From positions 233,529,084 through 233,593,083 of the forward strand of contig NC_058522.1 in NCBI RefSeq assembly GCF_904849725.1: a stretch of DNA of 64,000 nt, in the 5' to 3' direction. Of this stretch, positions 35,785-47,983 are shown piece by piece (positions within the stretch are counted from its first letter, which is position 1; every line of letters begins with the position of its first letter). The position numbers and the translations under genes were made by a program. The stretch is from Hordeum vulgare subsp. vulgare. Taxonomy: Eukaryota > Streptophyta > Magnoliopsida > Poales > Poaceae. The notes under the pieces are model-generated. The model saw nothing but the letters and a program-made list of their open reading frames with translations, made no database searches and was not told where the DNA came from.

Positions 35785-38700
35785 TGTCACATCCATGATC
35801 CCTATTAGGTTTAGTAAGATGTGCTCATGTTTTCTTTCAATTCATTCAAGGAAATGAAATGAAAACCCAAAAGCAAAGCAAGAAAACCCAAGCAAAACCC
35901 TAGCACACCCTCATTCAAAAGCATTTCAAAATTGATGTCAAATCAATGAACCCAAAATGGCCTTAAGAAAAGTTCACCTTTTCTGGTAAATGTTGAACAC
36001 AAAATATCATAGATGAAACTTATTTTCAAACTATCTTTGGCATTTTAAAATTAAGTTAAAAGCTACTGAAATCAATTATATTTTTGATTTCAAATAAATT
36101 AAAGTTTCCAAAAATGTTGAAAACTTTATGAGTGGTTGGAAATATTCCAACTAACACTCTGGTATTTTTCAAACTATTTTTAGGAATAGTTTGGAGCCAA
36201 AAATAAATGAAACAATATCAGAAAGAATAAAACAGAAACAGAAAAGAAAAGAAATGCAAAAAGCTTACCTCACACTCACCTAAGGCCCAGCCCACCTACC
36301 GCCTTCGTCTTCCTCCCTGTCAGTCGGAGGAGGAGGTGGCTGCCGCCGTGTCGCGCTGGCGCAACGGGGATAAGCTCCCCGAAGGCCTCCCCGAGCTCAT
36401 CCCCTCCCCATTAACTCTGCTCTCTTCTCCCCCTCTCGGCCGCCATGACCGAAGCTTGAGCTCGAGCTCGCCGTCACTCCTGTCCCTCTCCCTCTCACCT
36501 GAGCCGCGCAACAGCTTTGCCGTGACCCCCCGAAGCTCTCCAGCTAGTCGCTCGACGCCGAGAAGCCCTGAAACACCGTGAAGCCATCGTCTTCTTCCTC
36601 AGGTTACCGGAGCTTCGCCGCCGTCGTTCTCCCTTCTTAGGCCATCCCCGAGCCCACTATCGATGCCTTTGCACTCCGCGTGAGACCAGGGTCCTTTCCC
36701 CTAAGTTTTACCCCTCAATCCCTTCCTCTAGGCCCGGATTCCACCGAAGCCCGACGAGATCCGCCGCGGGACCTCGTCGCCGGTAGCTCTCCAGTGAATG
36801 GCTGGTCCATTGAGGCCACCAATGGCTTCAGTGCAACGCGTAGGTACTCTAGGAGCTAAGCCCCGCTCGTTTTGCCCTCAGTTTCGTCGATCCCGACATA
36901 GCCCAAGCTTCAGACGCCGCCAAGCTCGTCGCCGGCGTCATCTCCGGCTATCTTAGCCTCGGGTCTTTGCAGAAATGGAGCCGCGGGTGAAGTGTCGTTC
37001 GTCTGGTGCCCTCCGCGTGAAGTTTGGTCATCAGAGATGCATTTCCGAGCCCCTCCGCCGTTCTGGTGGTCGCGGGAGGCTCGCCGTCGGCGAGATCGAC
37101 CTCGCCGCCGGTGGATCTGACCCCCCTGAGCCTATGACAGGTGGGGCCAGCCTCTTTCTTAATTAAGTTTAGTAAAAATAAAAATAACTTATTTAATTAA
37201 CTGAAAAAGGCACTGACATGTGGGTCCAACCCTGATAATTAACTAATTAAGTTGAATTTAAACTAAAAACTAGCCAGAGTCACTGACCAGTGGGTTCCAC
37301 TGGTCAGGTTTGACTTTCAACGACGAGTTGGACGTGCTGATGTCATGCTGATGCAATAAAGCTTTTTCTGTTTAAAAATAATTCCAGAATAAGTTCACAA
37401 CTTTGGAAATTCATAGAAAATTGAATATAACTCCAAATTTGACAAATAATATATGTAAATGGATCAGAAAAATCCAAGGAATCCAATGGTGCTATTTTCA
37501 TTCATGAAAAACTAAGTTATGAAACAGCATCAGGTCAAATCAATTAAAAGAATGTGATAAATCATAATTCAAATGATATCTGAATTATGATTTCAAATCA
37601 AGATCACCCCAAAGGGTTTTGCTAGTCATTTCAAACCATGCTACATTGCATTTCATGCATCATTTTGTTGCATATGTTTGATATTGATTGATTGTTTTTA
37701 TTCCGGTAGGCTCCGCCCCTCCGGATACTCCTGATTATCCGACTGACGGATATCACCCCTCTGTTGAGCAACAAGGCAAGCAACCATATTGATCATCCTG
37801 ATAAATCCCATGTTCTCGCTCCTGCTCTTATTTATTGCATTAGGTCAAAATGCTTTCACTGCTTTTATCACGTTAGTTGAACCCACTTCCTTTGCATGAC
37901 ATGTCCTTGTCACAGTAAATAGCTGAACCTTGCAACCTAGCATACCTGGTAGATGCTTGAGCCATGATGTGCCTTATCCTGCTATGCATGCTATGCTTAG
38001 AGTTGTGTATGGTCTGTCATCTGGGTGATGAACAGAATTGTGAGAATGTGTTCAGTAAGTAAAGGTGGTGTGTTGAACCTGGTTTGGTAAAGGTACCGGT
38101 GAAAGGCTATGTAGGAGTACATGGCGGGTTGTTTCATTGGAACCATCCTTAGGAACTGAGTTCCGTGTATGCAATCCAAGATGAGATACTGCCACATGCT
38201 GGGCCCTGAAATATGACCCCGCTCGACTTATTAATCGCTTAGTACTCGGTCCAGGAGTTGCAAGTAGTTTCTGGTGTTTATAGTCATGCTGGAGGCCGTG
38301 CGTAGCGCTGACCTTGGAGGTGGGCTATGATGTGGTAGGCACTGGCACGGTGTACCAAGTGGCACCCCCGGATGGTGGGCTTGGGAACCCTGCACACGTC
38401 GTTTGGGCCGTGGCGGAAACCTCGGCCGGACTTCCGTGCGGGTTAATCTCAGATAGGCGATAGACCTGGACTAAGTATTAGTGTGGTTAACGGTCATGGC
38501 CGACTCCCTCGCTGGGCTTCCGCTTGAAGGTTGCCGAGGTGCATGACGTGCACATGGCTATAAGTGGCGAGAGCGTGTGTGCAGAAGTACATCCCTGCAG
38601 GGTTATGATCTATTCGAATAGCCGCGTCCGCGGATATGGACTACTTGGAGGCATATGTTGTTCATAGACAACTATAATGGCTACTCATTAAATTGTCAAG

Positions 38701-39646
38701 ATAAGTGTGAGTGTTGTGGATGGCATTTCCGTAGGGAGACGAAATGATTCCACGATAGAGTATTGTTGTGGTGTTAGTGGACTCGTGTGCGAGAAACATA
38801 GTTGTCAAAACTATTTAAAAATGCAAGTTGTCTAGCCAAGAGTCAAATGCTGGCTTTCCGCATGAAACCCCACAACTCCTTGTTGATACATTGCATGAGT
38901 AGATAGATTTCCTAAAGTCTTGCTGAGTACCTTTGTACTCACGTTTGCTTAATAATTTGTTGCAGAGGTTGTTAATGACCCTAATGGAGGGTTCTACCTA
39001 GACATCAACGACGACGTGTAGCTGGTATCCCAGCTACGATCTGGCCCTAGGATGGGTCTGTAGATAGTCACGCCATGTGCCTTTATCTTTCCATCTGTCT
39101 GTACTCAAACAATTTTAAAACTTCCGCTGGCTTGTAAGAATTGTGTGTATGACTTTTGATGATGGGTCGTGAGACCCCTACCTTGTAATATTATGTGTGA
39201 GGCTCTTCCGAGCCTTCTAAATAAAGGTTGTATGTTTATGGTTATGTTGTGATGCCATCGTTGTATCTATACATATCGGTATGCCATGCGTATGTGTGTT
39301 GTACTTGATAGGTATGGGGTTCGAATACCTAGTCGTATGCCTTAGTAGCACTCCTTACGGGGAAATGCCCCTTTGTGATTCCATCGAGCCATGGTAGTTC
39401 GCTACTCCTCCGGACACATTGGTTGACCGGCATGTGTCCTGCTTAGTTGATGTATCTGTCCCTTTGGGGAAATGGCATGCGTATGTAATGGAGTCCTTCT
39501 AGCTTGCTACAACTCGTCTACATTCGTTGATGACCGACACCTGCTTTGCTGGGTCATGTATGCATGTCCCTATACGGAACTGTCGCTTTAGCTTCTGACT
39601 AGACATGTTGATCCGGGTTCTTTGACATCAGATTGCTAGCGACACA
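35785..39646 (+). repeat. Probable solo LTR (about 3.9 kb) of a chromovirus-type Gypsy element
   Basis: The candidate start is TGTCACATCC at 35785. The right edge is uncertain, about 39627 or 39646 (TTTGACA or GACACA). Layout resembles long chromovirus LTRs of cereals: an AT-rich 5' part (35800-36230), a GC-rich leader-like block (36300-37160) with open but unrelated frames on both strands, a long middle, and a polyadenylation signal AATAAA near 39221. It does not match the 5.1 kb LTR family at 6702-22603. No internal domains are present, hence 'solo'. I could not find a matching 5 bp duplication (GTTTT precedes 35785). Confidence 0.5.
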
Positions 39647-39951
39647 ATTGCATACGCGAGTCAAAAGGCGCAAACAGATCGAAAAGAAAACACGCGGAAT
39701 CGCACGATACAAAATTTCTGCATCGAAAGGAAGGTAACAAGCTAAAGTAGGGTCGGAGACGGACTCCTCGTGGCCGAGGCAAACTCCCTGTGCGGCCAGG
39801 ACGTAGGTCGCGCCACCAGGTTGCCTGGAGCCCCGGGAGCTCCTCTCCGGCTCCACTTTGGCTCGGAATTTTCCTATTTTTGCAGAAACACATAATACGG
39901 AACTTTTTATTGATTTTCGTGAAGTTTCCTTGCCGTATTACATACCTATTC
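39647..39951 (-). other. Element X DNA downstream of the integrase stop
   Basis: Non-coding in minus sense after the integrase C-terminus. Short GC-rich stretch at 39770-39870. Confidence 0.5.
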
Positions 39952-40866
39952 TTATTCTGCTTCTGCCGGTGTCTGACATAGTGTTGCAATATGTTCTTCA
40001 TGAGTAGCTATATGTATCACATCCACATCTACATTGATGGGGTCTCCTTCCATGTAATGCTTGTGTCTTTTCCCATTCACAACCTGTGGTTTGGTGCCTT
40101 CAAAATTGTTAATCTTCATTGCACCGGAGTGGTAGACTTCTTCGATATGGTACGGTCCTTCCCACTTGGAAAGTAATTTACCTAGAGAAAACCTGAAATG
40201 GGACCTATATAACAAAACTTTATCACCAACATCAAATTCATGCTTCAAAATTCTCTTGTCATGCTACTTCATTACCTTTTTTTGAACATTTTTGCGCTCT
40301 CATAAGCTTCACTTATCCACTCATCTAGAGAAGTCAAGTTCATGAGACAATTCTCACCAGCAATCTTTGGGTCAGCATTAAGCTCTGTAACAGCCCAGAA
40401 AGCTTTGTGCTCTAACTCTAAAGGTAGATGGCATGCCCTGCCATAGACCATCTTATAAGGAGACATTCCCATGGGATTTTTGTAAGCAGTTCTATATGCC
40501 CACAAGGCATCTCCTAACTTTTTGGACCAATCCTTTCTAGAACTGTTCACTGTCTTTTGCAAGATCAACTTGATCTCTCTATTTGTGAGCTCAACTATCC
40601 CACTTGTTTGAGGGTGGTAGGATGAAGAAATTATATTATTAACATCATATTTGGCTAGAGCTTTTCTAAAAGCACCAACTATAAAATGTGATCCTCCGTC
40701 GGTCATGAGGTACCTAGGTACACAAAACCTGGGTAAGATTACATCCTTGAGCATTTTCAAATATGTCTTGTGATCAGCACTTTCAGTGGGGATTGCTTCA
40801 ACCCACTTGGTCACATAATCAACACCTACTAAGATGTGAGTGTATTTGTGTGAAGGAGGAAAAGGA
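39952..40866 (-). pseudogene. Athila-lineage integrase remnant of element X
   Basis: Minus-strand frame 40866-40272 carries FPPSHKYTHILVGVDYVTKWVE at its start (in part interrupted by BARE), the second core Asp in YLMTDGGSHF and the core Glu in GIVELTNREIK, then the conserved ALWAYRTAYKNPMGMSPY. A frameshift and stops at 40272-40249 lead to the C-terminal part 40248-39952 (KHEFDVGDKVLLYRS, HIEEVYHSGAMKI). The HHCC region and first core Asp would lie upstream. A few bases of that continue at 49804-49810 beyond BARE before the sequence jumps into LTR. It once inserted element DNA into chromosomes and is non-functional. Confidence 0.88.
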
Positions 40867-42694
40867 TGTTGGTGAACGTCGCATGGGAAACAAAAATTTT
40901 CCTACGCGCACGAAGACCTATCATGGTGATGTCCATCTACGAGAGGGGATGAGTGATCTACGTACCCTTGTAGATCGTACAGCAGAAGCGTTAGTGAACG
41001 CGGTTGATGTAGTGGAACGTCCTCATGTCCCTCGATCCGCCCCGCGAACAATCCTGCGATCAGTCCCACGATCTAGTACCGAACGGACGGCACCTCCGCG
41101 TTCAGCACACGTACAGCTCGACGATGATCTCGGCCTTCTTGATCCAGCAAGAGAGACGGAGAGGTAGAAGAGTTCTCCGGCAGCGTGATGGCGCTCCGGA
41201 GGTTGGTGATGACCTTGTCTCAGCAGGGCTCCGCCCGAGCTCCGCAGAAATGCGATCTAGAGGAAAAAACCGTGGAGGTATGTGGTCGGGCTGCCGTGGA
41301 AAAGTCGTCTCAAATCAGCCCTAAAACCTCCGTATATATAGGTGGGAGGGAGGGGACCTTGCCTTGGGGCTCAAGGAGCCCCAAGGGGGTCGGCCGAGTC
41401 CAAGGGGGAAGGCTCCCCCCCCCCCCAAACCGAGTTGGACTTGGTTTGGTGGGTGGGAGTCCTTCCTTCCCTTCCCACCTCCTTTTTTTCTTTTCTCTTT
41501 GATTTTCTTTCCTAGGCGCATAGGGCCCTTTTGGGCTGTCCCACCAGCCCAATAAGGGCTGGTGTGCCACCCTCAAGGCCTATGGGCTTCCCCGGGGTGG
41601 GTTGCCCCCCCCCCCCCCCGGTGAACTCCCGGAACCCATTCGTCATTCCCGGTACATTCCCGGTAACTCCGAAAACCTTCAGGTAATCAAATGAGGTCAT
41701 CCTATATATCAATCTTCGTTTCCTGACCATTCCGGAAACCCTCGTGACGTCCGTGATCTCATCCGGGACTCCGAACAACATTCGGTAACCAACCATATAA
41801 CTCAAATACGCATAAAACAACGTCGAACCTTAAGTGTGCAGACCCTGCGGGTTCGAGAACTATGTAGACATGACCCGAGAGACTCCTCGGTCAATATCCA
41901 ATAGCGGGACCTGGATGCCCATATTGGATCCTACATATTCTACGAAGATCTTATCGTTTGAATCTCAGTGCCAAGGATTCATATAATCCCGTATGTCATT
42001 CCCTTTGTCCTTCGGTATGTTACTTGCCCGAGATTCGATCGTCGGTATCCGCATACCTATTTCAATCTCGTTCACTGGCAAGTCTCTTTACTCGTTCCAT
42101 AATACAAGATCCCGCAACTTTCACTAAGTCACATTGCTTGCAAGGCTTGTGTGTGATGTTGTATTACCGAGTGGGCCCCGAGATACCTCTCCGTCACACG
42201 GAGTGACAAATCCCAGTCTTGATCCATACTAACTCAACTAACACCTTCGGAGATACCTGTAGAGCATCTTTATAGTCACCCAGTTACGTTGCAACGTTTG
42301 ATACACACAAAGCATTCCTCCGGTGTCAGTGAGTTATATGATCTCATGGTCATAGGAATAAATACATGACACGCAAAAAACAGTAGCAACAAAATGACAC
42401 GATCAACATGCTACTTCTATTAGTTTGGGTCTTGTCTATCACGTGATTCTCCTAATGACGTGATCCAGTTATCAAGCAACAACACTTTGTTCATAATCAG
42501 AAGACACTGACTATCTTTGATCAACTGGCTAGCCAACTAGAGGCTTGCTAGGGACGGTGTTTTGTCTATGTATCCACACATGTAAATGAGTCTTCATTCA
42601 ATACAATTATAGCATGGATAATAAACGATTATCTTGATACAGGAATTATAATAATAACTATATTTATTATTGCCTCTAGGGCATAATTCCAACA
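40867..42694 (-). repeat. 3' LTR of the BARE-type element
   Basis: 1,828 bp with TG/CA ends. Cytosine runs (41414-41426 and 41606-41621) are longer than in the other LTR and account for most of the length difference. A TATA-like 'tatatata' lies at 41333-41340. Confidence 0.96.
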
Positions 42695-42706
42695 GTCTCC
42701 CACTTG
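42695..42706 (-). promoter_or_regulatory. Polypurine tract of the BARE-type element
   Basis: Minus sense CAAGTGGGAGAC abuts the 3' LTR. Confidence 0.8.
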
Positions 42707-42746
42707 CACTAGAGTCAATAATCTAGCCCTCACATCATCATGTGAA

Positions 42747-45700
42747 TTACATTGTAATAAATCTAACACCCATACAGTTCTGGTGTTGATCATGCTTTGG
42801 CCGTGGAAGAGGTTTAGTCAGCGGGTCTCCTACATTCAGATCCGTGTGCACTTTGCATATATTTACGTCCTCTCCCTCGACGTAGTCGCGGATGAGGTTG
42901 AAGCGTCGTTTGATGTGTCTGGTCTTCTTGTGAAACCGTGGTTCCTTTGCTAAGGCAATGGCACCCGTGTTGTCACAGAACAAGGTTATTGGATTCAGTG
43001 CGCTTGGCACCACTCGAAGATCCGTCATGAACTGCTTCATCCAGACACCCTCCTTAGCCGCCTCCGAGGCAGCCATGTACTCCGCTTCACATGTAGAATA
43101 TGCTACGACGCTTTGCTTGGAACTGCACCAGCTTACCGCACCCCCATTAAGAATAAATACGTATCCTGTTTGCGACTTAGAGTCGTCTGGATCTGTGTCA
43201 AAGCTTGCATCGACGTAACCTTTTACGGCGAGCTCTTCGTCACCTCCATACACGAGAAACATCTCCTTAGTCCTTTTCAGGTACTTCAGGATATTCTTGA
43301 CCGTTGTCCAGTGATGCACTCCTGGATGACTCTGGAACCTACCTGCCATACTTATGGCCAGGCTAACATCCGGTCTAGTGCACAGCATTGCATACATGAT
43401 AGAACCTATGGCTGAAGCATAGGGGACGGAGCGCATATGCTCTCTATCTTCATCAGTTGCTGGGCACTGAGTCTTACTCAATCTCGTACCTTGTAAAACT
43501 GGCAAGAACCCTTTCTTGGACTGTTCCATTTTGAACTTCTTCAAAACTTTATCAAGGTATGTGCTTTGTGAAAGTCCTATCAGGCGTTTTGATCTATCCC
43601 TATAGATCTTAATGCCTAGAATGTAAGCAGCTTCTCCTAGGTCCTTCATAGAGAAACTCTTATTCAAGTAATCCTTTATGCTCTCTAAAAACTCCACGTT
43701 GTTTCCAATCAGCAATATGTCATCCACATATAACATTAGAAATGCCACAGAGCTCCCACTCACTTTCTTGTAAATACAAGATTCTCCAACCACTTGTATA
43801 AACCCAAATGCTTTGATCACCTCATCAAAGCGTTTGTTCCAACTCCGAGATGCTTGCACCAGTCCATAAATGGATCGCTGGAGCTTGCACACTTTGTTAG
43901 CATTCTTAGGATCGACAAAACCTTCGGGTTGTATCATATACAACTCTTCCTTAAGGAAACCGTTAAGGAACGCCGTTTTGACATCCATCTGCCAGATTTC
44001 ATAATCGAAAAATGCAGCTATTGCTAACATGATTCTGACGGACTTAAGCATCGCTACGGGTGAGAATGTCTCATCGTAGTCAACTCCTTGAACTTGTGAA
44101 AAACCCTTTGCCACAAGTCGAGCTTTATAAACGATCACTTTGCCGTCAGTGTCCGTCTTCCTCTTAAAGATCCATTTGTTCTGAATAGCCTTGCGGCCCT
44201 CAGGTAGTACCTCCAAAGTCCACACTTTGTTCTCATACATGGATCCTATCTCGGACTTCATGGCTTCTAGCCATTTGTTGGAATCTGGGCCCACCATTGC
44301 TTCTTCATAATTTGCAGGTTCATTGTTGTCTAACAACATGATTGATAAGACGGGATTACCGTACCACTCTGGAGCAGCACGTGGTCTCGTCGACCTGCGT
44401 GGTTCGACAGAAACTTGAACTGGAGTTTCATGATCATCATCATTAACTTCCTCCTCAACCGGCGTCGCAACGACAGAGGTTTCCCCTTGCCCTGCGCCAC
44501 CATCCAGAGGGATGAGAGGTTTGACTACCTCGTCAAGTTCTATCTTCCTCCCACTCAATTCTCTCGAGAGAAACTCCTTCTCGAGAAAAGCTCCATTTTT
44601 AGCAACAAACACTTTGCCCTCGGATTTGAGATAGAAGGTGTACCCAACTGTCTCTTTTGGGTTACCTATGAAGACGCACTTTTCCGCTTTGGGTTCCATC
44701 TTTTCAGGCTGAAGCTTTTTGACATAAGCATCACATCCCCAAACTTTAAGAAACGACAACTTTGGCCTTTTGCCATACCACAGTTCGTATGGTGTCGTCT
44801 CAACGGATTTTGATGGTGCCCTATTTAAAGTGAATGCTGTTGTTTCTAATGCATAACCCCAAAACGATGACGGCAAATCAGTAAGAGACATCATAGATCG
44901 CACCATCTCTAATAGAGTATGATTACGACGTTCGGACACACCATTACGCTGTGGTGTTCCAGGCGGTGTTAAATGTGAAACAATTCCACATTGTCTTAAG
45001 TGAGTACCAAACTCGAAACTCAGATATTCACCCCCACGATCAGACCATAGGATTTTTTATCTTCTTGTTACGATGATTTTCCACTTCACTCTGAAATTGC
45101 TTGAACTTTTCAAATGTTTTAGACTTGTGCTTCATCAAGTAGACATAATCATATCTACTCAAATCGTCAGTGAAGGTGAGAAAATAACGATATCCGTCGC
45201 GTGCCTCCACGCTCATCGGACCACACACATCGGTATGTATGATTTCCAACAAGTCACTTGCACGCTCCATTGTTCCGGAGAACGGAGTCTTAGTCATCTT
45301 GCCCATGAGGCATGGTTCGCACGTGTCAAGTGAATCAAAGTCAAGTGACTCCAAAAGTCCATCAACATGGAGTTTCTTCATGCGCTTTACACCAATATGA
45401 CCTAAGCGGCAGTGCCACAAAAATATGGCGCTATCTTTGTTAACTCTAACTTTTTTGGTCTCAATGTTATGTATATGCGTATCGCTATCAAGATTCAATA
45501 TGAACAATCCTCTCACATAAGGTGCATGACCATAAAAGATGTTACTCATAGAAATAGAAAAACCATTATTCTCTGACTTAAAAGAGTAACCGTCTCGCAA
45601 TAAACAAGATCCAGATATAATGTTCATGCTCAACGCAGGCACTAAATAACAATGATTTAAGTTCATCACTAATCCTGATGGTAACTGAAGTGAAACTGTG

Positions 45701-46728
45701 CCGACGGCGATTGCATCAACCTTGGAACCATTTCCTACGCGCATCGTCACTTCATCTTTCGCCAGCCTTCGTCTATTCCGGAGTTCCTGTTTCGAGTTGC
45801 AAATATGAGCAACAGAACCGGTATCGAATACCCAGGCACTACTACGAGAGCCGGTTAAGTACACGTCAATAACATGTATATCAAATATACCTGATTTTTC
45901 TTTGGCCGCCTTCTTATTTGCCAGATACTTGGGGCAATTGCGCTTCCAGTGACCCATACCCTTGCAATAGTAACACTCCGTTTCAGGCTTAGGTCCAGCT
46001 TTGGGTTTCTTCGTCAAATTGGCAACAGGCTTGCCACTCTTCTTTGAATTACCCTTCTTGCCTTTGCCGTTTCTCTTGAAACTAGTGGTCTTATTCACCA
46101 TCAACACTTGATGCTCTTTACGGAGTTCAGACTCTGCGATTTTCAGCATCGCAAACAACTCATCGGGAGACTTGTTCATCCCTTGCATGTTGTAGTTCAA
46201 CACAAAGCCTTTATAGCTTGGCAGCAGTGATTGAAGGATTCTGTTAGTGATAGCCTCTTGCGGGAGTTCAATCCCCAGCTCAGCTAGACGGTTTGAGTAC
46301 CCAGACATTTTGAGCACATGTTCACTGATAGACGAGTTTTCCTCCATCTTGCAAGCATAGAATTTATCGGAGGTCTCATACCTCTCGATCCGTGCGTTCT
46401 TCTAAAAGATAAACTTCAACTCCTGGAACATCTCAAATGCTCCATGACGCTCAAAGCGACGTTGAAGTCCCGGTTCTAAGCCATACAAGACTGCACATTG
46501 AACTATTGAGTAGTCCTCCTTACGTGCTAACCAAGCGTTCTTAACATCCTGATCAGCCGTAGCGGGTGGTTCATCTCCTAGCGCAGCATTAAGGACATAA
46601 TCCTTCTTCCCAGCTTGTAAGATTAGCTTAAGATTACGAGCCCAGTCTACAAAGTTGCTTCCATCATCTTTCAACTTAGCTTTCTCTAGGAACGTATTAA
46701 AATTCAGGATGACTGTAGCGTGAGCCAT
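42747..46728 (-). pseudogene. gag-pol: BARE-type gag-pol with one nonsense codon and one frameshift
   Basis: The ATG at 46728-46726 starts gag (MAHATVILNFNTF). TAG at 46402-46404 interrupts it after LKFIF; the frame continues unchanged. The CCHC knuckle CYYCKGMGHWKRNC is near 45960, protease WVFDTGS near 45830, and the integrase zinc region (HCRLGH, CEPC) near 45410-45310. An extra A in a six-base A run (45058-45053) shifts the frame just before the integrase Asp (SDRGGEY). From there 42747-44939 is open for 730 codons with the integrase Glu (VSERRNH), reverse transcriptase YVDDILLIGN (near 43720), RNase H and the C-terminus. About 1,327 codons, normal for the family. Copia order (integrase before RT) is clear. 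Confidence 0.95.
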
Positions 46729-47969
46729 GATCTACAACACAAATATATTCAAAGTGGACTTAGACTATGTTCAAGATAATTAGAGTTTAACTTAATCAAA
46801 TTATTCGCTAAACTCCCACTCAAAAAGTACATCTCTCTAGTCATTTGAGTGGTTCATGATCCACTTATACTAGCTCAAGTCCAATCATCACGTGAGTTGA
46901 GTATAGTTTCAGTGGTAAGCATCCCTATGCTAATCATATCATCTATATGATTCATGATCGACCTTTCGGTCTCATGTGTTCTGAGGCCATGTCTGCACAT
47001 GCTAGGCTCGTCAAGCTTAACCCGAGTGTTCCGCGTGCGCAACTGTTTTGCACCCGTTGTATGTGAACGTTGAGTCTATCACACCCGATCATCACGTGGT
47101 GTCTCGAAACGACGAACTGTAGCAACGGTGCACAGTCGGGGAGAACACAACTTCATCTTGAAATTTTAGTGAGAGATCACCTCATAATGCTACCGTCGTT
47201 CTAAGCAAAATAAGGTGCATAAAAGTATTAACATCACATGCAATTCATAAGTGACATGATATGGTCATCATCACGTGCTTCTTGATCTCCATCACCAAAG
47301 CACCGGCACGATCTTCTTGTCACCGGCGCCACACCATGATCTCCATCAACGTGTTGCCATCAGGGTTGTCGTGCTACTCATGCTATTACTACTAATGCTA
47401 CATCCTAGCAAAATAGTAAACGCATCTGCAAGCACAAACGTCAGTATAAAGACAACCCTATGGCTCCTACCGGTTGCCGTACCATCGACGTGCAAGTCGA
47501 TATTTACTATTACAACATGATCATCTCATACATCCAATATATCACATCACATCGTTGGCCATATCACATCACAAGCATACCCTGCAAAAACAAGTTAGAC
47601 GTCCTCTAATTTTGTTGTTGCATGTTTTACGTGGTGACCATGGGTATCTAGTAGGATCGCATCTTACTTACGCAAACACCACAACGGAGATATATGAGTT
47701 GCTATTTAACATCATCCAAGGACCTCCTCGGTCAAATCCGATTCAACTAAAGTTGGAGAAACCGACACTTGCCAGTCATCTTTGAGCAACGGGGTTACTC
47801 GTAGCGATGAAACCAGTCTCTCGTAAGCGTACGAGTAATGTCGGTCCAAGCCACTTCAATCCAACAATACCGCGGAATCAAGAAAAGAATAAGGAGGGCA
47901 GAAAAACGCACATCACCGCCCACAAAAACTTTTGTGTTCTACTCGAGAAGACATCTACGCATGAACCTA
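46729..47969 (-). other. BARE-type untranslated leader
   Basis: 1.24 kb of AT-rich DNA between primer-binding site and gag, without a meaningful frame. A leader of this length is usual for the family. Confidence 0.8.
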
Positions 47970-47982
47970 GCTCATGATGCCA
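47970..47982 (-). promoter_or_regulatory. Primer-binding site of the BARE-type element (initiator-Met type, altered)
   Basis: Minus sense TGGCATCATGAGC directly follows the 5' LTR. Compared with TGGTATCAGAGC it has T to C at the fourth base and an inserted T. Confidence 0.7.
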
Positions 47983-47983
47983 C

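Noticed and set aside
36300..37170. GC-rich frames that look like a plant gene start
   Set aside because: They lie in the leader-like block of a long LTR, have no recognised domain, and are open on both strands.
41606..41621. Cytosine runs in BARE LTR and at 59302-59319 as functional elements
   Set aside because: Simple homopolymers that vary in length between LTR copies and are prone to sequencing error.
42747..46728. Endogenous pararetrovirus as source of the RT-RNase H
   Set aside because: LTRs, Copia domain order with integrase upstream of RT, primer site and target duplication identify a Ty1/Copia retrotransposon.
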